The notes beneath the pieces were generated by a model that worked only from the letters and a program-made list of their open reading frames with translations, was not told the DNA's origin and made no database searches. A stretch of DNA of 64,000 nt from Tilletiopsis washingtonensis (taxonomy: Eukaryota; Basidiomycota; Exobasidiomycetes; Entylomatales). Below are positions 11,025-22,700 of the stretch, one piece after another (position 1 is the first letter of the stretch; the number at the start of each line of letters is the position of its first letter). The position numbers and the translations under genes are program-made. Location: the NCBI RefSeq assembly GCF_003144115.1, contig NW_020312001.1, positions 408,845 through 472,844 of the forward strand, written 5' to 3'.

Positions 11025-11287
11025 CGCGACAGGTGCGGCGATTGGCGATGCGTGAGCGGGCGTTGGAGAGGGATGCGGATGGGAGCGAAGACGCAGCGGC
11101 GGTGCAGGCCAACGACAGGAAGCCGCGGCCTTCGCGCCAACAAAAGTCGGTCGCGTGCTGACGTAAGCCGAAGCGTGGCCTCCACTGCGCTCCCCTTGCC
11201 GACGTGAGCCGGACGGCGAGCAGCAGCAGCAGCGAGCAGCTCTTCCCGCAGGTCCACCACCTCCGCATCCCACAGACCTCACCCACC
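11025..11287. promoter_or_regulatory. Shared divergent spacer of RRP1 and SDO1
   Basis: A 263-bp region separates the start codons of two ribosome-biogenesis genes read in opposite directions. It must hold both transcription starts. It contains no long open frame with conserved residues. A common control element is likely but I cannot point to a specific motif. Confidence 0.55.
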
Positions 11288-12476
11288 ATGCCGATCAACC
11301 AGCCTAGCAACCAGATCAAGCTGACAAACGTCTCCGTCGTGCGCCTCAAGAAGGGCGGCAAGCGCTTCGAGGTGGCTGCGTACAAGAACAAGGTGCGCGA
11401 GTGGCGCACGGGCGTCGAGACGGACCTCGACGACGTCGTCCAGATCCACTCCGTCTTCATCAACGTCTCCAAGGGCCAGCTGGCCAGTGCCGACGAGATG
11501 AAGAAGGCGTTTGGCACGGCGGAGACGCCCGACATCATCCTCGAGGTGAGTGTGTGCAGTGGTGGGCGCAACGCGGCGGGGCGTGGAGGGCGCATGTGGG
11601 CGTGAACGCAGGAGCTTTAGGGCTCAAAATGTGCATCGGGAGACGGCGCATCGCTTGAGAACAGCAGTCACCTGGCTCGCACCTGGCATTGGCTGGCCAG
11701 CGGGCATCTTGTGAGAGGTGATGCGCGTGGTGCGCGGGGCGGGCTCTGCACGCGCCGCGGCTGCGCAGTGAAGGGACCACGCCGTCCGTGCATCCGCTCC
11801 AGACGTGCAGCGCCCGGCTGGCTTCGCATGCTCATCCAAGTCTGCAGATCCTCAAGAAGGGCGAGCTGCAGGTGGGCGACAAGGAGCGCTCGCACGAGCT
11901 CTCGTCGACGTTCCGCGAGATCGCCACGTTTGTCGCCGAGCGCTGCGTCGACCCGTCGTCGAAGCGGCCCTACACCGTCGGGCTCATCGAGAAGGCCATG
12001 CACGACTCGCACTACTCGATCAAGACGGGCAAGAGCGCAAAGAGCCAGGTGAGTACCGCTGAGAATGCTCAGGACGTCTGCGTGCTCATGCGCGCGCGCC
12101 CAGGCACTCGACGTCATCAAGCTGCTGCAGTCGACAAAGACGATTCCCATCGAGCGCGCCAAGATGCGCGTGCGCATCACCATGGCCAACAAGGAGGGCA
12201 AGCGGCTCAAGGAGAAGATCGTGCCGCTCGTCGAGACGGTCGAGGATGAGGACTGGACAGACGAGTGGGAGCTGGTGAGTCGCGCGCTGGGGCGCTGCTG
12301 TGCGCAGTGGCTCCCTCTCCTCAGCGCTCATCGCGTTCGCGCTTCAGATCGCAGTCATCGACCCAGGGTCGCTGCGGCTCATCAACGAGCTGCTCGAGAC
12401 CGAGACCAAGGGGCGCGGCCGCGTCGAGACGCTCAGCTTCTCGAGCGTGGCCGACGGCGACGAGGCGCTGGAGTGA
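11288..12476 (+). CDS. SDO1: Ribosome maturation protein SBDS/Sdo1
   Basis: Four exons (11288-11545, 11848-12048, 12104-12274, 12348-12476) give 252 residues, the usual family length. Sdo1 works with the GTPase Efl1 to release Tif6 from pre-60S subunits in the cytoplasm. The N-terminal FYSH domain shows [19 protein letters not shown] and the [18 protein letters not shown] block; the middle domain shows [28 protein letters not shown]; the C-terminal ferredoxin-like domain begins around [14 protein letters not shown]. All exons join in phase 0. Intron 1 is 302 nt, the others about 55-75 nt. Confidence 0.96.
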
Positions 12477-12664
12477 GGGCAGCACGGATGGGCAAATGCT
12501 ATGCGTCACGCGTGCGTATAAGTACAGCTTTCGACGGCAGAAGCGGGACAGGGGCGGGGGTATGAGTGTCGAGATGCAGCGCAGGTGAGTACGGCGCGAC
12601 GACGAGACAGACGGGCGCTGAGTGGAGCGGCGTAGAGAGCTGGGTGGCGGGCAGGAGGCAGAAG

Positions 12665-14257
12665 CTAGGCCGCAGCCATGCCGGCCGCCTGCGCTGCAGC
12701 CGCTTCGTCGTCCTCGGCATGCTGCTCGAGCACGTGCTCGGCGGGCTCCTCGAGCTGCGGCGGCTCCTGCATTTCCTGCTCGCCCTGTCCATGCTGCGCC
12801 TCGTGCTCGAGCATCTCGGCACGCGCCTGCGCCTCGTCCTGCGCCGCATGCTCGTGCGCAGCGGCGTGCGCTGCAGCCGCAGCGGCCTCGACGGCGACGG
12901 CGCTGAGCGAGTCGAGCGCCTCCTCGTTGCCCGCGCCCTGGTGCTGCATGTGGCCGTGCGCCTGCGGGTGGTGCTGCTCGAGCCACTCGAGCCCGTCGGT
13001 CTCGTGCTGCGCGTGCGGCGCCGTAGCGGCAGCGGCCAGGTCGAGCATGCTTGCGTCGTCCGGGTGGTGCGCGTACTCGGGCTGCATCTGCGGGCTCTTC
13101 GTCTTGCCGCTCTTGCGCCGCTTCTTTGACGGGCCAGCCTCGCCGCCTGTTGGCGAGCCGGCCGCCTCGCCTTCAGTGATGTCGAGCGGCGGTGCCTGCA
13201 GCTCCGGATAGGTCGGCGGGCTCGGCACCTCTTCCTCGGCGACGCCGCGCGCGAGGAGCATCTCGCGCAGCTGGTGGGCGTAGCTGTTGGTTTCCGCGAG
13301 GCGCAGCCGCAGCTCGGCAGCGTACTCCTGCGTGGGCTGGAGAAGCTGGTCGCGCAGCTCGAGCTCCTTGACGCGCCTGCAGAGCTTGCTTCAGCGACGT
13401 CTCGCGAAGCCTTGCACGAGAACACTCACTTGTCACGACGCTCGCGGAAGGCGCGCTGAGCCGCCCGGTTCTGAGCGGCGCGCTTCGACGTGCTCAGCGG
13501 CCGCTTGTTGGACTGCTCGCCTTCGCCCTGCGTGCCGTCGCCGGCCGCCATGCCCTCCTGCTCTGCGCTCGGCCACTCGCCGGCGCGCTCAGCCGCAGCG
13601 CCCGCGTCTGCCGCATCGTAGGACGACGCCGCCTGTGCCAGGCGCATGACAGCCGCCATGGCGTCGGAGGAGGTCGAGGGGAACTCCAGCCCAGCATTCT
13701 GCGCGTCTGCTGCCGCGGAGGTTGCGGCATCTGCATAAAGAATCAGCGAGTCTGGCACACCAGCGTCGCCGAGCAGCGTCACTGCTACGCACCTTCCTCT
13801 AGCCGGCGCTGCAGCTGCAGCTGCTCCTCGGCCGCCGCACGGCCATCGTCGTCCTGCGCCGGCGCCCCTTCTGGCTCGCGCACCATCTGCGTCATCCAGT
13901 CCTGCTCCTCCTGCGGGTTGCGCTCGGCGGCGCCGGCTGCGGCCTGTGCGTCTGCCTCCGCCTCGTCCTCGGCCCGCCCCGCCTCGGCCGCGGGTGCCGG
14001 CGCCGGCGGCTGCGGCGCGGCGGCGCCCGAGTCGCGCTCCCAGGCGGCGTCGTGCGCGTCGGCAAGCGAGTGATGGGTGCTGGGCGCTGCGGTGCGCGCA
14101 TCAGTATGTGCCCAGCCGTGCACATGCGTGCGGTCCACTCACTGTACCCGGCGAAGCCGCGCTGGCCGGCGGCACGGGTGCGAGCCGAGGCGGCAGCAGC
14201 GGCGGCGGCCTGCTGCTCCGCCTTGGGCGGCGGTGACGAGGGCCCGGCGTGCTGCAT
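12665..14257 (-). CDS. bZIP transcription factor, Pap1/KapC type
   Basis: Four exons (14143-14257, 13793-14086, 13430-13730, 12665-13376) give 473 residues. The basic region at about 212-237 reads KRPLSTSKRAAQNRAAQRAF, with the N-x2-AAQRAFR signature of the AP-1/Yap1/KapC group, and runs into a leucine zipper (KELELRDQLLQ..., about 238-270). An intron splits the basic region from the zipper at RRDK-RVKE, which joins in phase. The long C-terminal part is rich in Ala, Glu, Gln and His and has no cysteines, so the cysteine-rich redox domains of Yap1/Pap1 are absent; KapC-like is the better label. A second basic patch (KKRRKSGK) follows the zipper. Target genes cannot be inferred. Confidence 0.85.
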
Positions 14258-14726
14258 GCTGCGTGCGCTTGTGGTGGTCGGGCGGCGAGCTGGCGGCGTG
14301 CCAGGAGCGTGTACCACAGCGGCGAGCGTGTGGAGGTGGTGGTGCGGAGGAGGGCCAGGGTGCTGCGATGACTCAGCAAACGCGGGTCCACAGATCGCGC
14401 AAATCGAGAGTTGGCGGCCGCGCCGCGTTTGGCGGCAGTCGCACGCGCGTGCCGCCCCTCCAGCACCGCCTGCTCCCACGCGATGCCAGCGCGGGGAGGG
14501 AGCTCAGGCACGGACGCCATGTACGGCCCCCTCGAGCTGACCTCCACGACGCACGGCCTCTCACCACCCCAAACAACACTCCGCACGCACACGCATCTCA
14601 CCCTGCTCAGCGTCAGCCTGTCGCGCAGCACACACACGCCGAGGCACCGCATCTCGCGCGCGCCGCCCCTCGCCTGCCCCTGCGACGCCGCACGCCGCTC
14701 GCGCGCCCGAGCGCCTGGCCGCCAGC
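14258..14726. other. Divergent intergenic region, bZIP / transporter
   Basis: A 469-bp spacer between two start codons read outwards. Pyrimidine-rich runs appear close to the transporter start. No open frame here shows recognisable domains. Confidence 0.5.
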
Positions 14727-16773
14727 ATGCCGGCGGCGCCCGCCGCCTCGTCGTCGCGCTCCACGCACTCGTCCGGCTCCGACGGCGAGCGCGACGCCGT
14801 GTACGTCGAGTCGCGCGCCAGCCGCGAGCGCCTGCGGGCCGCTTCCTCGTCCGGCACGTATGCCGATCGCCGCAGCGAGGATGACGACGAGGACGCAGAG
14901 GAGCGCCGCGAGCTCGAGGAGGAGGGCGATAAGCTGTACGGCGCCACGCTCGGCGTCGGCGGGCCGCAGGGGCGCGGCGAGGTGTGGCTCGGGCGTGGCG
15001 GGCGCGCCATCGGCTCCCTCGGCAGCGCCGCTGCGTCTGTCGCCGACCTGGCGCTCGGGCCGCGACCAACAGACGACGAACAGGAACGGCGCCGGCAGTA
15101 CTGGCGTGCAGCCGTCATCAACGTGGCGCTCATCCTCAGCTGGTGTGAGTGCCTAGAGCTGTGGCAGATGGTGTGGTCAACGGCGGAAGAGCAGCATGTC
15201 CGGAACGTCAGCGTATGATGCAAGCCAGCACGCTCGAGTTAAGGCCGGGCAGCACGCGCGGGCTCAGAAAGCCCGTCTCGATGCATGTCTGCTTCGCCAC
15301 GAGGCGTGTGATGGATGCATCGCGGCGCTTGCATGCTGACGTTCGTCCTTCGCCTCTGTAGACTTCTTCAGCACGATCATGAACCTCTACAACAGCTGGC
15401 TCTTCTCGCGCAAGCACCACGCCTTCTCCTATCCGCTCTTCGTCACGTCGTGCCACATGGCCGTGCAGTTCGGCCTCAGCCTGGCGCTGCTCTCGGCGTG
15501 CCAGTCGTGGGTGCCGCGCGGGCGCAATGGCAAGCGGCTGCGGCCGAGCAGCTCGGACTGGGGGTGAGCGCTGGCGCGCTGACCGCTCAGCGCTGCTGTC
15601 GCTGACGAGCGCTCTGCAGCACAAAGGTCGTGCCATGCGCAGTGGCCACTGCTCTTGACATCGGTCTCTCGAATCTCAGCCTCAAAACGATCACGCTGAC
15701 GTTCTACAGTGGGTCCCGAGCGCGCAGCTGGCTCTTCGCGAGGCTGACCCCTGCCATCAGCCATGTGCAAGTCTTCGAACCTCGCATTTGTGCTGTTCTT
15801 TGCCTTCCTCTTCGGGCTCGAGAAGGTGCGGCTGAGCCTGATCGGCGTCATCGCTCTGATCACAGTCGGCGTGAGTAGAACGTTCGCCAGTATGCTGCGT
15901 CGCACGCTCACGTCTTCGCCAGGTCATTATGATGGTCGCGGCCGAGACAGAGTTCGTCTTCGAGGGCGCAGTGCAGGTGCTCTCGGCGTCTGCCTGCGGC
16001 GGTCTGCGCTGGGCCCTGACGCAGATCCTGCTGGACCGCGAGGGCATGGGCATGAGCAACCCGGTCGCGACGATCTTCTGGCTGGCGCCCGTCATGTTCG
16101 TCAGCATGCTGAGCGTCAGCGTCATGATCGAGGACTGGCCGGGCCTCTTTGGCGGCAAGTTCTTTGCCACTGCCGGTGAGAGCTTCAAGACTCTCGGCCT
16201 CGTTATGGCGCCGGGCTTCGTTGCGTTTGCGATGAACCTCAGCGAGTTTGCGTGAGTGCAGCATATGGTCCTTCCCGCAGAAGCCCTGCTGATCCGCCCA
16301 TGCGCAGTCTGATCCGGCGCACGTCCGTCGTGACGCTGTCCGTCGCGGGCATCTTCAAGGAGGCATCCACGATTCTGCTCTCCTCGTCCGTCTTCGGCGA
16401 CCGTCTCACGCCGGTCAACGTGTCGGGCCTGATCATTGCGCTGCTCGGCATCGGGCTGTACAATTACCTCAAGTACCGCCTGCTCGTGGTCGTCGGCGCT
16501 GCGGGTGCCTCCGGCGCCGAGACTGGCGCGTACGAGCCACTGGCGCGGGACCGTGGCGGCGCCGCCTCGCTCGGTGAGCACGGCCGGCGACTGTCGGACG
16601 AGCGCGAGGTCGTGGCCGAGGACAGCGGCAGTCTGGCGATGAGCGAGCGCGACGAGGTGCTCTCCGAGGCCGAGCTGGAGCGACGGCGGAAGCGCGACGA
16701 GGAGGCCGAGCTCAGCGGCGGCGGCACGTGGAAGACGGGCCAGGGCTTCTTCGAGGACAGCGACGAAGACTAG
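14727..16773 (+). CDS. DMT-superfamily sugar-phosphate/nucleotide-sugar transporter (SLC35C2/Ymd8-like)
   Basis: Six exons (14727-15144, 15362-15563, 15620-15708, 15761-15870, 15923-16251, 16308-16773) give 537 residues. The triose-phosphate transporter fold is indicated by NLYNSWLFSRKHHAFSYPLF early on, ALDIGLSNLSLKTITLTFY, the KSSNLAFVLFFAFLFGLEK helix, GGLRWALTQILL, and the C-terminal repeat with SVVTLSVAGIFKEASTILLS. About ten hydrophobic helices fit a Golgi or ER antiporter. The first ~135 residues are an acidic, Ser-rich cytosolic extension, and the last ~100 are acidic and charged. The order of motifs is closest to the SLC35C2/Ymd8 branch; the substrate cannot be told. Intron 1 (217 nt) is longer than the others. 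Confidence 0.88.
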
Positions 16774-19700
16774 AGCACACACACACATCACACTCATTGG
16801 CTAATTAACTCAAGTGTCACCGGCAGCAGCTTGTGTGTGGTACCAGCTTGCGAGAATGGGCGCAGCGCGGAGCAGCATTGACCGGTGCGAGCAGACCCAG
16901 AGTTGCACGAACCGCACTGTCTCGACGTCGAGATTCGCGAGGAGAGCCCGGATCAGAGCGAGGCGTGCACGTTCTGGCGTGGCATGCCTCCTGCCGCAAC
17001 GACCCTGGCGCACTTTGTTGGGCTAGGCCCACCGTGCGACACGGGGTCTGGCAGCCCGAGGTCGACCGGCGGCCGACGGTGGCGATCCGGATCATGTATC
17101 GCCCGGCTCCCTCCTCCTCGGGAAGAGATGCGCTGATCGCGGACCATTCCTGCGCTGTCAAGGCGCGGATGCAGGAGCTATGCAGCGCTCTGCATTCCTG
17201 ATCAAGCTCTCTCGCTCGGGCGAAGACCAAAGACTCGGGCACGCAACTTTGCCCGTTGCCGAGAACAAGGAGACGCTTAGGATCCGCGGCTGGAGCAGCA
17301 GCAGGCGGAGTTGGCACGCTGCAGCAGCTCGACCTCCTGCGGCCAGCTCCGCGCAGAGTGCAGGTGCAGCGAGGAGGAGCAGAGGAAGGAGAGGAGCGTG
17401 CTAGCGTGCCCCGAGCGCCACCGAGCGCGGCCCGCTAGGCAAGGACGGGAGCGTCGCGCGCCACGGCAATCTGCGACCCTCGAGGCCGAGTGATCTGCAC
17501 GCCGCCGTTTATGCCGAGCCGTGGCAGGCCTGGCGCTGCGTAGGGTCGTGTCGGAGCGAGTGCGAGATGGCACTAGGAGAGATCTGTGAGCGGAGCCACT
17601 GCCTCGGGCACGCACGGCTTGCCGGCCCCTTGCGCGCGAGCGCAGTAGCGCTGTGTGGCCTGCACCCTTGTGCGGCGGAGGCAAGCTGGGCGTCTGAGCT
17701 CTGCCTGTGCCCGCAGCCGACGGGCGGAGCACGGAGATTAGGCGCTATGGAAGCAGAGCTGCAACTGAGTCTGAGTGCACTGGCGCTGTGCGGGGCGGCT
17801 GCGTTAGGTAAGGGTGCATGCGATGGACGCGCAGGAGACGCCTGCGCGCACAAGGCGCGTCGGGCCTTTCCTGCCTGCTGCCTGCGTGCAGCGCTGCACA
17901 GCGGCGGAGCCGCGCTCGCCGGACCCTGCATGGGAGTCCTGGGAGCAGCAGCGCATTGCCCCGCACCCAGCGTCGAGCTCGAGCTGACAGCTGTCGACAG
18001 GCGAGATGCACCACGGTCGCGGTTGATCTTGCGCAAAGCCGAGACCAACACCTTGTCTAGCAGGATCCCGAGGCGCGAGCAGGGCCGAGCCGTGACAGCC
18101 GACGCGCCTCGGCCTTGCCCGTGCACTAGACGCTCTGCGGGCACCATCGCAAGCCCGCAGCCTCCGGGTGGTGCACTCACCTGAGACATGGCCCTCGGAG
18201 GCGAGAGTGCAGCAGTAGCGTCGCTGTCGTCGGCGCGGACGCCTGGCTTGTGTCTCGAGGTACCGCGAGGCGCTCGTCTGACCGCCTCTTCGGAGCCGTC
18301 GCATGGCGCGTCGCGAGGCGAGCCGTCTGGCGGCATGGTGTGCGCCAGAGCGTGACCCATGATGGTGCGCCTGTGAGCCTCCGACGGTGTCCTTGCTCGA
18401 TCCTTGGCCGACCGCGGATCGCAGCGCAGACCCTGGAATGCGTCTTGCGGGTGCGTCGCGCCGTGGCCGCTCGGTGAAGGGTCCCCCGCATCTCGGATTC
18501 ACGGCCCTTCTCTCGCGGCGCAAGGGAACGGCTGCCTGTTCCCGATCCGCTCACGACTCCGCGTGGTAAGCATTGGCACGGCCGTTCTCCCAGCGCAGGG
18601 TCGTCGTGAAGGAGCGCTCCTGACTATCGGAAATGCGGGCATACCATGCGCGCCGGTGCGAGCGGCGCTGCGTCTGCTTCCGTGCCGCCGCAGAGCCGGG
18701 TCACGGGTGCAAGAGGGCTGACCTCAGCATGGGAAGATAGGGCATGCCGACCCTCCGTGTACTGGACCGAAGCTTGGATGAGCTGGCCGGCTCGAAAATG
18801 GCAAGACAGAAGCCCTGGCTTGAGGAATGGCGCGCCGAGGCGGAAGGGGGTGGGAGGCGTGACGGCGGCCGCGAGACGGCAGCTCGTCTGGTTTCGACGC
18901 TGTGCAGCTGCTCCCGCTACCAAGCATGACTCTGGCATGCACGGCCGTGCACGGCCTCTGCATGCTCGGGCATGGCATACGCAACGGGACTGCCTGACCT
19001 CTGCGCATGGAGGGAAGCTGAGGATCGACGACCGCCTCCTGCTTTCGCCTGCCGCCGGCACTGCGCCCCGCACGCTGCACACAGATGCGGACTGCATCGA
19101 GGAGCAGCACCTCTGCATCGAGCAGTGCTCAGCATGCGTCGAGGAGGACATGTCCAGCCGGCGACGCTGCACGTCCAGCCGCTGCGAGATCGCAGCGCAC
19201 ACGTGCAAACGGCAAGGCGGCATGCTCAGACGTCGAGGCTGCTGCTCGATCGCACCTCATGCTGCCGACTCGCGCTGCTTGCACACGACACGGAGCTGGG
19301 CGAGCAGCATTCCGCTCCGCATGCTGCGTGAGCCGTCCGTCGCTCTCGCACTCAGTGTGAGGGGTCGTCCGGGGAGGTGGGAGCAGTCGAGCTGCGGCTG
19401 CGACGCATGCACATGCAGCAGCATGCAGGCGTAGCGCATGAGCGGTGGGCGGATGCGCTGCGCTGCGAGCGTCCCGCTCTTCCTCTGCGCTGCAGCAGCT
19501 CAGCCCAGACGCATGCAGCCGCAGGTGCACATGACCTGCAGCGACGGCTCAGGAGCGATAGCGTGGCGATGCTCAAGAGGCACGAGGAGGCGCGGGAGGG
19601 CGGGGCAAGCGACGTGCTTGCTAGCGGCCCAGGCAGCAAAGGAGAGCTTCATTCCGCCAGCCCGGCTGCGGCTGCGGCGGCGGCACAGCGTGCAGCAGCA

Positions 19701-22700
19701 CTCGACTCAGGGCGCCCAGCACGGCCCCGCCTTGCTGCCGGTGCTTGGAGCCAAGTGCAACACTCGAAGGCCGGATCGCCGATGGGGCCGCGGCAAAGCA
19801 TGGCAGCGGCGCGGGCGCCGGACACGCGCCGCAGCGAGCGCCAGCGCGCAGCAAGACATCTCGCAGCAGCTGCGGCGCTCGAATGACCAGCGCGCGCGAG
19901 GCTGTCTCGAGCGTGGTACGAAGGGCTCCTGCTCGATGCCAGTGCAGTGGAGAGCCCCGTCGCTGATTGAATGGGCGGAGTGCGGCGCTGAGTATGGTCT
20001 CCAGCTGGGACGCCCCCCGTGCGGCGCCTGCGCGCGTGCGCCTGCTGCCGCTCATGCACGCAGCTGTGCGTAGCGCCCTTGCGCTGCAGCTGCCTGCGCT
20101 GCCTGCTGCGCGCTCCCGCCATGCCGGAGACACCAGCACCCAGCCTATGCCCATGCGGCACCGCTAAGCTGGCTCGTATCAACAGAGCGGGAGCGAGCGG
20201 AATAGAGGGCACGCGCATGGCCACGCCAGGAGGAGGGGCTCGTGTGTCCCTGCATCCGTCTGCGCTGCGCTGCGACCGCTGCCCCTGCGCCCCCAGCCCG
20301 TTGGCTGGCGCGCCGCTGGGCACGACGGCGCTAGCGCCAGTGGGCAGGTGCGATCTCGGCGTCGGCTTCGGCCTGGCGACGAGCGCGGCCGTGGCAGAGA
20401 GACTCCTTCTGCTATCGCGGCGGCGGCGGCGAGGGTGGTCGCTGGTGCTGTGCCGGCGGCATTGCGTGCTCGGCGGCGCTGCCACGCTGGCGCCACGCTC
20501 CCCGCGCTCGCCCTCGTGGCGGCGCTGACCCTTGCGCGGGCGCAGGGCAGCAAGCGGCGGCATGCGGCCGACGAGATGCGCTGCCTGCTGCGGCTGTCAC
20601 TCGCGGGCGCAACATGCGCCTGTCCACGTCCATCGCGGCGTGGCGGCCGACGAGGCGAGGCTAAGCTGCGAGTTCGACAGCCAAGCAGAGCGGCAGAGCG
20701 GCAGGCGGCAGAAGGCGGCCGACAGGGCGGCGAGGCCACGCAAGAGCGAAGCTCACGCCGCATGCGCCCCCGCCTGCCAGCCGCTCAGCAGATTGCGCCG
20801 CGGCTACCATGCTCAGGTGCCAGTCCAGCAGCGCGGAACGAGGCGACGCGCTCCAGCACGGCAGAAGGTCAGCGCGACGTTCTCTGCGTCGCCCCTGCGC
20901 GGGAGGAGAAGCACGAGGTGCAGGGCTGCACGCTGGCCCCTGATGCTGCGCCGCCCGCAGCTGTGCACGGCCCATGGGCGTGCTTCTCCACGCCCACCTC
21001 TGCGGCATCGCTGCGCGCCCGGCCCAGCGGACAGCGCACTAGAGAGACATGCTGCGAGATGCAGCGCTCTCCTCGCAGCCGCAGCAAGAGGTTCCCCCAT
21101 AGCCGAGCCGAGTGAGTGCCATGCCGACGGCGTGGCGAGGCACGAGGGGCGCGCCGTGCTGCGGCTGCCGCAGGCATGACAGCCGTGGCCCGTGACAGCC
21201 GCCAGCAGCATCGCAGCTTGATCTCACGGCGGACAACAGCAAGCGGCGGCGCCGATTCCGCGCGCCAGAGCAAGCACACGCTGACGCCGAGCCCGCCTAC
21301 CGGATGCCGGCGGCACCTCGGCGTCTGCACCCCCGTCCGCACTCCCACGGGCGGAGGCAGCAGCACAGCGAACCTTCGCGCCAGCTCGAGCTGATTGTAC
21401 CAGCCGCCCAAGCACGCACGCGCCGTCGGCAGCAAGAAACGGCCGCGCATTCCGCCTGCCGCTGCGCCCGTGCCGGACTCCCAGCGCCAGACGGCAGCTC
21501 CAGCACGCCGCAGCATCAGCGCAGCCCCAGCAAGCAGCGCAGCCATCCCCGCATTGCGCCCGACGGCCGGATGCCGGCCTCTCCTGCCGCCCTCCGGGCC
21601 GGCATCACGCGGCCCTGCCACGCCACGCAATTGTTTGCAAGGAAGGAACGAACGTTTGTGGCTGCTGCTGAGCTCGCGTCTGAGCCTCAGCGTCGTCAAG
21701 TCGAGGCGAGTAGTGCGCGCACGGGCTTCCATGCTAGGCTGTCGCCCTAGGCGGCGCCCCACCCTCATCTCCCGGCGCCAGAGGCCGGTGCCGGCACAAC
21801 CATGTCTGCGCTGCGCTAGGCTCACGCGGCACAGGCCGGATGCCGCCGCCGGCACATGCCCGCTGCGGCGCTGCTGCGCCATCGTCTGCGTGCTGCACAT
21901 GCATGCGGCGCCCGCATGCTCTCGGCACCGCCGCCAAGAGCGCGAGGGCGTGCTGCAGCTGTGCTGCGTGCGGCCACCGGCTGCTCTGCGCGGCTGTCGC
22001 CCCCAGACAGCGGGCCAACGCGCGTGCGTCTTACCCCCTGATGCCTTTGCCCGCGCGCTGCCGCAGCTGGGCAGCGCGACAGCGCACGCGCGAGTGCTTC
22101 CAACGCCAACGGGCTGCATGCACGCCTAGCCTCGCCCTCTGCCTCCCCTCGCCCAACGGCTGCCAGCCCCTGCCGCAGCAGCTGCGAGGGAGCGCTGCAG
22201 CGCTGCATCTGCCTGCACGCATGACCGACGCAGACTCGCGACTAGCGATGCATTGCAGCGCTGCACAGACGCAGGCATGAGAGATCTGCGCTCCTGCGCG
22301 CGAGCGTGCGTAGGCTCTCAGGCGGCGCGCGTTCATGCTTGACGGCTCTCTGACGCCCCATCGTCCTGCGCCGCCAGCACATACGCCCGCCGCCCACTCT
22401 CTGAAAGTTTAAGCGACTCCTCGGGCACCAGCTCCGCCTCGGCCTCGCACGGCGCGCCGAGATGCCCAGCCCGGCGGTGCTGGCGGCTGCCGACGGGGTG
22501 CGAGAAGCCGCGAGGAGCGCACGAGAGACCGAGAGGGCCATCGTGTCGCAGCAGCCGCAGGGAGGCGGGGCGAGCATGCACCGAGCTGCACTCGCCAACG
22601 GCAGCGTCCGCCTTGCCGCACGCACCCGTCGCCGCAGGAGAGCGTCGCAGCAAGCTACGGCGGCATGGCTCGCAGCGGCGGCGAGCAGGAGCACGGAGGC

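Noticed and set aside
11546-11847. Possible snoRNA in SDO1 intron 1 (GTGATG and AGAACA words)
   Set aside because: Single boxes occur by chance; I could not find a matching D-box or ACA end with stems.
16817-17317. 166-residue minus-strand frame just after the transporter gene
   Set aside because: Strand alternation would predict a minus gene here, but no domain, splice continuation or coding bias supports it.
17567-18184. 205-residue plus-strand frame in the 7-kb region
   Set aside because: It has many cysteines and looks attractive, but it has no known motif, lacks a codon pattern like the real genes, and overlaps long frames in other phases.
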